Source: Taiwanofungus camphoratus (lineage: Eukaryota > Basidiomycota > Agaricomycetes > Polyporales > Taiwanofungaceae). From it: DNA of 64,000 nucleotides. The stretch is taken from positions 496,001 through 560,000 of the forward strand of contig CP021230.1 in NCBI GenBank assembly GCA_003999685.1, given 5' to 3'. The notes beneath the pieces were generated by a model, which saw only the letters and a program-made list of their open reading frames with translations, was not told the DNA's origin and searched no databases. Numbering within the stretch: position 1 is the first letter of the stretch; the number at the start of each line of letters is the position of its first letter. A program made the position numbers and the translations under genes. Shown here piece after piece: positions 22,797 through 33,307 of this stretch.

Positions 22797-24538
22797 ATGG
22801 GTCGACGCTCGGCCCCATTCTTCTTGTTCTGTTTAATTTGCTCTGCCGTGGCTCAGAACACCACGAATTCTACTGACCATGGGTGGGTCCAGTCCTCAGT
22901 TCACGCTTCTCTCGACCTGATTGCTTCACTGTTACAGCTTGCCATATGATCCTATCCTGCAATATCGCCCCACGTTCGCTCGTTCAATGCCTGTACAGAT
23001 CCTCCTCAATGGCATCGTCCTAACCCTAACGAGTGTCCTCTTACTCCACCTCTTATTTACTGCACAATATCACTGGCCCCTGGCTCCAGCGAACTTTGCT
23101 CTTCAGGTATCTGCAGTCATCACACTTCTCATCACTTCAACCGCCACTCTGCACGTCGTTTTGTCGGCGGTGACGCAGGAGAGCCGCACGTGGCCCTACA
23201 TGCTCAACTACGTTGCCGTGGATATACCGCCATTTGGTGATCTGGGATGGTCAATGTCGGAACTGGCTGCGTGGATGCTGATGACAGCTACGACAGCCGG
23301 GATCATTCAGGTACATTGTATTCACGTCTGAGGCTGAACGGCCAGTATCACATTATCCTCCGCAGATTACCCACATACAATTCTTGACGCTTCTTTATCC
23401 ATCAAAGCTCGAACGCCGGCTCATTTTTAGCCTTCTTGGTCCGCTTGCCATCTTATCTGCTGTGATGCAGTTGCTCCTCATTAGCAGAAAAGCTAGAATA
23501 CAGAGTATCGCATCGGCAGTACAGAGCATCTGCAATGCGACGCTTTCGTTACTGTTCACAACCGCGCTTTTCCTCTGGGGATTTTTAGTCAACCGCAAGC
23601 AGGCGTGGCGCACCGATGGCGGTACTGCGGCGTTCGGGATTGGCGCGCTGATCCTTGCCCTGGTGTCCACGGCGATCGCATTCCTATACATCCCGACTCG
23701 GGATCAGTACACGTGGATGCGCCCGCTACTGTGGGCGGTGATCCTGTGGCAAAGTTTCATGGGGTGGTGGTGGTGGGTAGGAGCCGGAATGGGAGTGGGC
23801 GAGGTGGATGAGCTGATTCGAAGAGCCGAGAAGAAACAGAACAAGAGGATCCGGCGCACGGAGAAGCGTCGAATGCGAAGGGCCAAAGCGGAGACGCTGT
23901 GGAAGGAGGTGACGGAAGTACTTGGGTTTGGTAAGCAGGATGTCGATGAAATCGACGAAAGCACAGGACAACGCGACTCGTCGGAGTCGGCCATTCACCC
24001 GACTGGCTCAAGAGTTCGTGGCCAGAGCGGTACTATTGTAGCGCCGAAGGAGGGATTTAGACGACGACCCTTCGTTGCACCTGGTCGTCTTGTGTATGGG
24101 TGGTTTCTGCTCTGGCGCCACGCGCATCTGACTGCTTGTCGCAAGCAAGCGGTCGAGAGAGTGGAGCGGATCAATCAAGTGTATGGGAGGGATGAGGGAA
24201 TCGCACAAGAAGTGCGTAGAGGTACAATTGGATGGGGTTTGGGCAGCTTTGGGTTCAGGAGGAAGGCGGAGAGATTCGACGAGGAAACTGTCGTCGATTC
24301 GGAGTCGGATGTGGATGCCGATGCCGGACAGGCCGGGGACAAAAGTAAGAGGAGTAAGGAGCTCATGTTGGAGATGGAGGAGGGTGGATCTGGTGTTCAA
24401 AGACGGAACAGGAAGCGTGCACGAACGAGTTCGGATGGCGCTAGAGAGACACGACCAGCGCAGGAGCGTCGATTGTCTTCAATGTGGTGGTGGGGACCTC
24501 TCCAACGATGGCGACTACAAGATGCAACTGCATATTGA
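22797..24538 (+). CDS. Mult-pass membrane protein of unknown function with basic cytoplasmic tail
   Basis: Three exons (22797-22882, 22938-23310, 23366-24538) give 543 residues. A signal peptide (RRSAPFFLFCLICSAVAQ) precedes a short N-glycosylatable segment (NTTNST). Several hydrophobic helices follow: VQILLNGIVLTLTSVLLLHL, FALQVSAVITLLITSTATL, ELAAWMLMTATTAGII, LIFSLLGPLAILSAVMQLLL, ATLSLLFTTALFLWGFLV, GIGALILALVSTAIAFLYI, LLWAVILWQSFMGWWWWVG. That is about seven spans after the signal. The C-terminal 200 residues are hydrophilic and strongly charged (RRTEKRRMRRAKAE, then an acidic DSESDVDADAG stretch). Helix count and extracellular N-terminus resemble a receptor-like layout, but I recognise no receptor family. 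Confidence 0.75.
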
Positions 24539-24966
24539 TGGTTCCGCTTTTCTCAAATGACACTGTATCAGTATTGTACATTGCTTTCGTGTATCTTGTC
24601 AGTAACCTTCACAGGTCGTTGGATATGTAGAATGTACGAATATCCGAGGAAGTTTCTTTTACATACAGACGAGCTACACGCACTGTTGCATATGTAGTTG
24701 TATATATCAATACTGATCCAAAACGTCCAAGATACGATAACAAATGTAAATACTCAGGCCGATCCATAGGTCGTAGTAAGTCCGATACATGGTGCTGAAC
24801 GATACGCGGACCTCTGCACCTATTACAGGTCCTGGCTTTCATAGCGAGTCATCATATGTTTGGCACAGGAGGCAACTTCACCCTCCTTTTTTGGCGGGGC
24901 CGCTGTGAGACGCTACGGCGTTCGTGCGCCATAGCGAACCATTATAAGGATCCACGAAGCTTGTGA

Positions 24967-26409
24967 TCAAGGATCTTTGACACGACACTCCTCGAATGCG
25001 TCGCCATAGAGACGTTTCGTCTCCCTCCATGCGTCTGCCCACTCAGTAAGCTCTTCCCTGAAGAGGCCGCCCCACTTGCCCATCTTGCTCTGCACGTTCT
25101 TCTCCAGCCTCTCCATCTCTACCTCCGCGTAGTCGCCCTGCAGGAACGGCTTCACTAGCGTGTAGTGCACGATGCGCACCTCCCGTCGCAGCTCCTCCCA
25201 CAGCGATCGCTTCCGCCGCTTGATCGCCAGGTTCGCGTTGTACGCGTACGGTAGCCGCACCGCCTCCGCGCCGAAATAGTGGTTCAAAAACGACTGCTCC
25301 GCGTCCTCCGCCGGGTACCGTGCCACCACGATCTTCGCCAGCATATCCTTGAACACCGCCGTCGATGGGCGCACGAACAGCACCCCTGCGTTGAACCCCA
25401 GCGAGAACCCCCGCGTGTCCAGGTACACATCCGGGACAGCACCAAAGTTGAACGGCGAGCTGAACAGCTCGTCAAAGTTGCGGTGCGCCAGCGTGTCCGC
25501 GTCCAGGTACACCAGGCTCTTCACACCAATTGTGTCCAGCGTCCAGAGCTGCAGCTTCGAATACTGGTCCAGAAAGTGTCGATGGACGCCAGAATGCGGC
25601 GGTGGGATGCGTGTCACTGCGTACGGCATGAATCCGCTCGCGGCAGCGATGCACAAGGCTTCCGTAGAAACTTTGTCGGGGATGTACAGTAAAAGACGAC
25701 CAGCTGTGCTGTTGACTGCATTGAGTGTATGTCCTAAGGTAGCGACAGCAGTCGCGAACGCGTCGGTATACAGACTTGTCACCACCGCATTTTCGTACGT
25801 GCTCGCGGGTTGAAAAGGAGTAACAGCATCTTTGTTCACAATAGGATTTCGATTTCTAAGAAGGACGAGTTCAGAACCCTGGTGTACAGAGACAGTTCCA
25901 ACAGGGTGACGAACGACTCAAGACCCGCACTTTGATAAGTACGCTCACTAGAGAAGACGACTGGAGCGTGTATGCGTACACCACAAATGTAGAACCACGC
26001 TTTCACACGAAGATAACGCACTCCCCATCGGCGACAAGGACTACTGGAATCATCCGTCTCGAAAGTGGTCCGTCGCCCCAGGATTATCGGATGAGATCTC
26101 GCCTGTTTCGCGCAGGCGAGTGCCACCATTGCCTGGGGAGTACGCTACTGACAAGACACGAACCTGATAACGCACACACCCTCTTTTACCCAACTGGAGA
26201 AGGATAACTCACAGACGTTGGTAATTATCAAGCGGAGTTGGCCATGACCAATAAAGGCTCCAGAGTGCGAACAAGTTAAATAGTAGAGAAACGGCTATGG
26301 CAACGTTCACAGGTGACCAGCGCCGGACGTTCTTAGGCTTCGAAGTCGTAAGATCTGAATAAGGGGGGGTACGGTTCTGGTAATGCTTCAACGAGAAAGA
26401 AACCATCAT
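24967..26409 (-). CDS. Glycosyltransferase family 8 (glycogenin-like), copy 1
   Basis: Type II membrane glycosyltransferase, probably Golgi. Two exons: 26213-26409 and 24967-25855, giving 361 residues. Exon 1 encodes a short cytoplasmic tail and a signal anchor (VNVAIAVSLLFNLFALWSLY). Exon 2 carries the GT8 fold: NAVVTSLYTDAFATAVATLG near residue 85, the metal-binding D-x-D in LVYLDADTLAHRNFDELF, FNAGVLFVRPS, and EQSFLNHYF followed by LPYAYNANLAIK. The family uses nucleotide-sugar donors; donor and acceptor cannot be read from sequence. The intron is 357 nt. A tandem paralogue lies immediately upstream (26959-29226) with the same exon junction (LDNYQRL|N versus LDNYQHL|N). ATG 26409 is used; a second ATG follows directly. 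Confidence 0.85.
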
Positions 26410-26958
26410 GGAAGTCGTTCAGTGAAGAAACAAGCCCATGGCTGCGGAAGACGATGGAAATTGATACTGAGCGCCGACCGTAGCGCCGACCGTGGAGTCG
26501 ACGACGCGCCGCAATATGATCGAGGTCTCACACAGCGCAACATCTGAAACTGATTCGAATGCAATGCATATACTATGTCTTTTGAAATAAAGATACGAAA
26601 GTGTACAACGCAGACTATACGGCGAGAACTACGGCATAGCTTCTCGGTTGTAACGTGAGAAACCCGCAGGTATAGTGGTCCCGTATGAGCACGATGAACC
26701 GTGGATGCGGCCCTTTTATCGTGAGTAGATGCGTATACAGGCCGCTAGTGCTCACACAAGGTGAATGTAGGGAAGCATGCTTTGCTGTTGATTGTTCGTA
26801 AAATATGCCCGAGGCTGACACTCAGCTTGTCGCCCCAGTAATTACTGGCATTAGCTAACCCTTATCATACATATAGACATCTTGAAGTCATCATTAGCGA
26901 CAGGAATGAAGATAGAAGGCATTGTGTACACACCATGGAATAGAATCTTGAGTAAAGG

Positions 26959-29226
26959 TCATGTAGTGGCACTGTGCCTGCTGCAGTCGGTGAACGTCTC
27001 AGCATATGTCCGCCGCGTATCCTTCCACGCGTCGACCCAGTCCATCAGTTCCTGGTCGAACATGCCCCCAAACGCGCCCAGCTTCTTCTGCACATTCTCC
27101 TCGATCCTCCGCATCTCCACCACTGTCTTGCCCGAGTTGTCCGCCTCAGCCAGGAACGGCTTGACCAGCGTATAGTGCACGATGCGCGCCTCCCGCTTCA
27201 GGCTCTCCCACAACTCCGCACTGCGGTACTTGATCGCCAGGTTTGCGTTGTATGCGTATGGCAGCCGCACCGCCTCCGCTCCATAATAGTAGTTCAGGAA
27301 CGACTGCTCCGCGTCCCCCATTGGATAGCTTGCCGTCGCGATCTTTGAGAGCATATCGTTGTAAACTTCCGTTGATGGTCGTAGATATAGCACCCCTGCA
27401 TTGAACACCAATGCAAATCGGTCCAAGAACACGTCTGGCACTGCGGCGAAGTTGAACGGAAGGGTGAATAGCTCGTCAAAGTTTCGTAACACCAGTGTGT
27501 CTGCATCCAAATACACGAGGCTCTTGACCCCCATATCGTCCAGCGTCCAGAGGTTCAGCTTTGAGTACTGATCCATGAAGCGCGCTGTTACGCCCTTTCC
27601 GTTCCGCGGTGGCGGTATTCGTGACACAGCATGTGGTACGAAGCCTGTCGCTGTCGCAATACAAAGAGCGCGTGGAGAAACTTTCTCCGGAAGGTAGAAG
27701 AGTATCCGTCCTGCTGTGCTGTTCACTCTGTTGAGCGAATGGCCGAGCGTAGCGATCGCCGTAGCATAAGCATCCGTATAAAGGCTCGTCACAACGGCAT
27801 TATCGTGCGGATTTGGACGACTCAGGGAGCCGAAGGCAGCGTCATTTACAATGGGTTGTGAGTTCCTATCAAAGTGACACGTAAGCCTCGACATCCCCTC
27901 GACAAAAAGCGAATAGAGATGTCAGTTTGATCAAATTGGAAAAAAAATGAAAGGTGAAGTCAATCGCCATTTGGATCAAGACTTTCAATAGGGTCGAGTT
28001 ATTGGAAAAGGCCAAACGGAAACTTAGAACTATACTCCGAAAGAAATGGATCTTCAGCGAGTACGCTCTAGACGTTGACTTTAAGTCAACGCTTTGAGGG
28101 ATGAAAAAACAAGATAGCGCTAACAAAACACTGATCGGAAGCTGAAACCTCTAATCAACGTATCATTCGCGCTATTCGGAAATACACTACCCATCCCTAC
28201 CTGGTAGCGTGGAGCTATATGAACGGATAACACCCGATTTCTTCGCTAAAGGCATGAAACAGAGCTCCAATTGGGTAGAAGGGTTGAATACAATGCCTTC
28301 CACAACGCATTTCAGGCTACTTTCAAGGCGCGAGTGAGCAATAGTGCCCGTGCGGCTACGAGTAGGGCCAGAGGACTATGGCAACCTTAGCACATGCTGC
28401 TAGTTCTGCAGCGAACGGGAGGCAATACAGTCAACTCCCTCTTAACCCATAGCTCTCAAAACCCATACTCCCTTTAAACCCATAGATTTTTCGATCCACC
28501 AAGTTGATTTGTGGGGTGTGTGTGGTAGTCCTCCCCACAACCCATACTCCCTGATAACCCATAGCTCGCAGCATCCACTGAGGGGGTATGGGTTAAAAGG
28601 GAGTTGACTGTAGGTTTTTACGCGTCCGGATGCGCCATGATATATCCTTGCCAGGAGCCATGCATTCACCCAACATCGGAGGCCGGCTTAAAACACCTCG
28701 GCTTGTACAGTAAAGCACACAGCAACCACGCACTACGATGCAGTCCGTGTTCAACCATTGAGTAGACGCTGGAAGGATCCTGAGCCAAGCAGACAATCGC
28801 TGAGGGCTGAACCAGACTGGAGATTCGCGCAGTACATCGTTTACAAATCACCAGATTGTCAGTCAGCATAGAAGACAGGGGTTTTCAGCCCCCGGATATC
28901 ACGAAGAAGATCGACATAGCCACTCAATAACGAGGCTGATGATGTCCAAACTCATGCGACGCGTCCTGCACGCGGAAGAACGACCAATATCACCTCCCAT
29001 GCATCGTATTCGATCCATTCAAAAGAGATACAACTCACAGATGCTGATAATTATCGAGTGGTGCTGGCGGGCTCTTGTGTATTTTGATTAAAAGCACGAT
29101 GTTAACAATTACGGATGTGGTTAATATAACCGAAGCTATGAATGCATTTCGTCTGCTTGTCTTTGGTTGTGAGGCATCCGACCAAAGTGGCGTATAGTCC
29201 TTGTACCGGTTGAAGAAGGGAAACAT
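26959..29226 (-). CDS. Glycosyltransferase family 8 (glycogenin-like), copy 2, with long intron
   Basis: Two exons: 29039-29226 and 26959-27865, giving 364 residues. The architecture matches copy 1: signal anchor (AFIASVILTTSVIVNIVLLI), junction after LDNYQHL, then the GT8 domain with NAVVTSLYTDAYATAIATLG, LVYLDADTLVLRNFDELF (D-x-D), FNAGVLYLRPS, EQSFLNYYY and IVHYTLVKPFL. Its intron is 1,173 nt against 357 nt in copy 1, and contains a 183-bp MITE at 28428-28610. Splice sites are GTGAGT at the 5' end and GATAG at the 3' end. The two genes arose by tandem duplication. The coding sequence looks intact. Whether the long intron is still spliced efficiently would need transcript data. Confidence 0.83.
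28428..28610. mobile_element. 183-bp MITE with TA duplication inside the GT8 copy 2 intron
   Basis: Ends begin CAGTCAACTCCC followed by CTTAACCCATA or TTTAACCCATA in inverted orientation, with one mismatch over about 24 bp. TA flanks both sides (28426-28427 and 28611-28612). The interior repeats AACCCATA in both orientations. There is no coding capacity, so this is a non-autonomous Tc1/mariner-type element. Its termini differ from those of the CTATGCC family in this window. Confidence 0.88.
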
Positions 29227-31554
29227 AATAGGGCGTAAGAACGGAGGCGAAGAAGTGAAGTATATATGATGACACACAGTTTTATACGACACGCTGCGGA
29301 GCGAACCTGCGTCGTAAAGCACAGTATGTCGTCGGAGCCGGGGTCCCCGCGGAGATTCATCTTAACCTGGGAGAGTACAAACCCCGACAAATATTCGCAC
29401 CACCCAGGGAATGACTATTTCTTTATTTGTTATCTTCCACACAATGCTCACAATACGTACATAAGTATCGTATGTGAAACGGTGGAATGACCGGCTGTAT
29501 ACTCAGAGTGTAGAAGGAGGCCCATCCTTTTCTGCTCATTCCCAGAATTTAGCCCTGTGCCGGCTGGCCATCAGATGGTGTCCTCGGGGACCTCGCCGCT
29601 GTCGACGCCACTACCGCCATGGACAGCCACAATGACGGTCGTGGCTTCTAGTACTTACGTGCTTAATAGATCGCTTTCAAATCCCAACGAGCTATAGTGC
29701 AGATCCACGTAACCCACGGAGTCTGTTCAACAAAGAAGAACGTCGTCAACGTCCGAAGTTGTAACAAGTATTCAACATATGATAGGTAGATACTATGTAC
29801 AACTTTGGCGCTTGGCGTTCCGCTCCAAATGGAACTGCTAAGACTGTTTTCCTCATCAATATTGCATCTACCTCATGCCTGCCTCATGTCCCTTCCTCCA
29901 CATAAACCTAACCTTGTATCTCTTCGATTGCCTCGTGCATCTGGATAGGAACAGCAGGGAATGAGACACTGCCGAGACCTTCGGTGATATTGACGCCCAC
30001 TCGGAATGGACAATGTTTAATTTCCCTTTGACTGTCATGTCTTTGTCAAAGTTCTGTCTGGCACTTGCAAGTGAGTCTCACGTAGCCTCCGGTCGCAACC
30101 AGTGACCAATTAGCACATGTACTACTGAGGCTGGGTAATTGCCGCCAAACGGGCGTTGACAGCATGGCTCAGTTCAGTACCGATGTCAATATTTTCCCAC
30201 CAGAGAGACTTGCTGTTTACGCTATAAGCACAAGCTATGAGCAAACGCAGAAGGTGAGTTTCTTATTGAAATTTCGGTCCAGCGCAGGCCTTTCTATGTG
30301 CTCGCTGTGATCGGAACACGAAGTTTCATTCGTCTCTGCGAACACGAAACGCTCAGTGTTGGTGATTCCAATCTTCTAGGCATAGAACAACTGCGTGACG
30401 GCTCTTGCGGTTCGGCTGCAGGATATTAGAACGTGTATATCTGTTTTCCCGGTAATACGGCACGGGAGACCCTGAACAGCCAGGATAGACTTGGACAGCA
30501 CTTAGGCCGCCATTTTTCATTTCCAAGTATGTGGCTGAGTCGTCAGAAAGCACAAAATTTCCGGATGCAGCAACAGGTAACAGCTTACAATAGCGACTAT
30601 TCTCTGCCATAGCCTTGTATCCTGCCTCTAGCTGCATCGCTATAGATTACGGTGAGCATAGCACTTCATGTTACTGTCAAAATGTAAAGTCAGCCTTGCA
30701 CTCTATCATACAGGGCAGTCTGAGATGTTTACACGCAGCGTCCTCCGGTGAGCATGGACGATTCAACCTCTATACACTGGACGTGGTCAGCTCTGGCTTG
30801 TGCTTCCAATTATGAAATGAAAGGTAGCTCCTTGAGAGCTCATCGAGTTTTTAAAACATGGAGTCAGGATACAGCATTCGCCTACTAGCGCGAGCTACGA
30901 CCTTTCTTGCGTACGGATTCTTTATCCATACCGCAGCTTCTAGCCTTGGGCACATCAATGCCGGTCATCAGACTACAGCGCAGGGGTAAAGGGAGGATCG
31001 TAGAAATGCAGAGTTTTGTAATAAACTGAACTATGAGACACTTCAAGGAAAGACACAATTTCATTACGCCGTCATGTCAAACTGGTATATCTAGGTGAGG
31101 GGCGATTAAATCGACTATATACGTGTATTCCAATATCTTCAAGTTCTGTATGGAATGACAACGATATTGCAGCATGTACTCACTAGGTTCATGTGAAGTG
31201 TGATGCATCTGATGCTTTATCGGATACCGACTCATGTTGTGAGGATATGCAGTATGATATACAAATACAAGTTCTGACTAGTATTCTGCAAAACACGACA
31301 TTGTCAGACCAGCTGCATCTGACCAATCTTCCCTTGCCGCCCTGATGCCCAACCCCTGACCAGCTAAGGCCTGAAATCCGAAGTATGAATCTCTGGGAGG
31401 AGAGAGTGTAGAACCTTGACACGCATTGGCGGTACCAATACCGAAGGCAGCCGTCCGTGGCAGCAGTGCTGAAGGAGGTCCATAAACAGGCTAAGGACTG
31501 CGGCATCCTATTTGACATAGTCCATTGTAGACAAAATTCGACGATGGCACCGAC
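29227..31554. other. 2.3-kb stretch, no gene recognised
   Basis: Upstream of GT8 copy 2 and downstream of the IMPACT-family gene. The minus frame at 30353-30637 starts with ATG and is open for 94 codons, but I find no domain or splice partner. The minus frame 31189-31518 is likewise unrecognised. No repeat with clear boundaries was seen. Confidence 0.45.
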
Positions 31555-32357
31555 TTAGTCTGCTTCCATCAAATTCTCCGCCTTCTTCAATGCGATCTTC
31601 ACGCTCTTGATAGCGTTTTCTCTAGCGGTGATGAGTCGCTTTGCTTTATTGATATCGAGCGACTCCTTCAGTGCCGTGTAGTCTGGAACCTTTTTTGGGG
31701 ACACCTCAGACGATTCACCAGGGACTGACTTAGACGCTTCGCCCGAGGTGATCTTGGACAGATCAGTACGAAGGGAAGAAAGTATGTCATCTAGGGAGAG
31801 CAGTGTTGCAATAGAGGTCTCGATGTCATCCTTGAGCCTGAATGTGCGGCAGACCTCGCGTGCACAAGTTTCAATATGAGAAAATCGGACGGGGCCCAGC
31901 ATGACACCTCCGTACCTGTCATAGAACACAATACAAACTCAAGCCTGCCCGGAAAGCCGTACAAGTAAGTCACTCACCATCGGCTTACAATGACAACTGC
32001 ATCAATCACGCCCTCTTCTTGCATGACCTTCAATACTTTCCCACCGCCCCATTGCTCTCCATCGTCCTCACTGCCAGTCTTCAGCTCGAAGTCATCTGGC
32101 CCACCCAATCCGGTCCTGTCTGGCTTTACGACCATGCACCGCCATGCGGCAATCTCATGTGAGGCAGGCCTAGCGCCGTGAAGGACATTCTTTATATGTG
32201 CGATTGCGGCGCGAGCTTCATGAGGAGTAGGAGCAGGAAAGATGTTCCCTACAAATGTGGAACCGCGATCTCGGATTTCCTGCGAAGTTGCAACACTTTC
32301 TGACACTGGACGGGTTAGCGTAGACTGGACCAACGTATGAGGTTTTCCGGTTGGCAT
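31555..32357 (-). CDS. IMPACT/YIH1 N-terminal domain (UPF0029) protein
   Basis: Two exons: 31978-32357 and 31555-31915, giving 246 residues. The UPF0029 domain spans about residues 25-150: EIRDRGSTFVGNIFPAPTPHE, ASHEIAAWRCMV, TGLGGPDDFELKTGSEDDGE, GGGKVLKVMQEEGVIDAVVI, VSRWYGGVMLGPVRFSHIET. The exon junction splits the Trp codon of the SRWYGG signature. A charged, probably coiled-coil tail follows (NKAKRLITARENAIKSVKIA). YIH1/IMPACT proteins bind GCN1 and restrain GCN2 signalling, but they also have an N-terminal RWD domain that is absent here. The protein is closer to stand-alone UPF0029 proteins. An extra upstream exon (ATG 32550, MPDIYTLHPLDL) could splice in frame with an ACA-GCA-AGA junction; I prefer ATG 32357. 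Confidence 0.85.
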
Positions 32358-32560
32358 TCTTGCTGTCTAGCATTCTTATACTTGACGATGCGAAAACATA
32401 CAGGCTTCGGTACAGACTCACCCGAAAGACAAGATCGAATTTTGGGGGTACAGGGTTCAACCACCACTCAACTCGTTTTCTGCAATTGGTCTTCACATTT
32501 TCATGACTAGGATGTAGATCCAAGGGATGGAGAGTGTAAATGTCAGGCATCCCTTAGATA

Positions 32561-32707
32561 CCATGCCTACTGGTAGAGTCGGCACACTCCCACAGTCGGG
32601 GCCTCGATCAATGTCATTTTCGGTATTTGTGAAAGCCATCGAAAAAGATGAGCTTTTGACCAATCAGAAGCAACTGGTCAGGGTGCCGACTCCATACGTA
32701 GGCATAT
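32561..32707. mobile_element. Degenerate MITE-like sequence of the CTATGCC family
   Basis: The left end reads CCATGCCTACTGGTAGAGTC then GGCAC. The right end, reverse-complemented, reads ATGCCTACGTATGGAGTC then GGCACC. A TA precedes the left end but the right flank is not TA, so the borders are approximate. The shared ATGCCT...GAGTCGGCAC core links it to the better-preserved element at 15266-15636. It sits just upstream of the IMPACT-family gene. Confidence 0.5.
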
Positions 32708-33307
32708 TGAAGGATTAAATGTTTTTCATTACCAAATATCTTTCCTTTACCACTTATTGATGATGAAATCAGCATTTGAGTATATACCGCCACAAGCAGC
32801 TAAGACGCGATGTTATATACAAATAGTAGGCATTAGAATGCGCCACTAGTCTATACTACTTTAGAGTAACATTTTGAGGTTGGTGCACTAGGTGGACGAA
32901 ATCGGGTTTGGTTGTGCAACTTGTGAGAGTGATATAGTAGTCACATGAATGGAGGCGTTGTCTCTGTTGGTAAGATCCGTTGTGCGATAGAAGAATAGAC
33001 TTGGTCTCTGTCGTTCGTTTGTCGCATATGTACCTGTATCCGCCGCGTAGTGTGAGGTCGAGAAAGTTTACTATCACTTGTGTTAACATTTTGGCCGGAC
33101 AGCGAGTAATCATACAATTCGGAGTTATGTCCAAATATGGAACAATACATCTGTCCATTGTTTGAGTGTGATAGATTCACCGCTTACGGTCATTGTCTTC
33201 TCGTCACGCCGACCACGAGCAAGACGACGACGCCGCTATATCCACCTAATCTCTGTACTTCCCGTTGTGGATCGGGTTTCGCTCTTTAACTGCATCCTCT
33301 CACGTCC

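Noticed and set aside
29560-29660. Short minus-strand peptide ATTVIVAVHGGSGVDSGEVP ending soon after
   Set aside because: It looks coding-like but is only about 24 codons, with no identifiable upstream exon or family.
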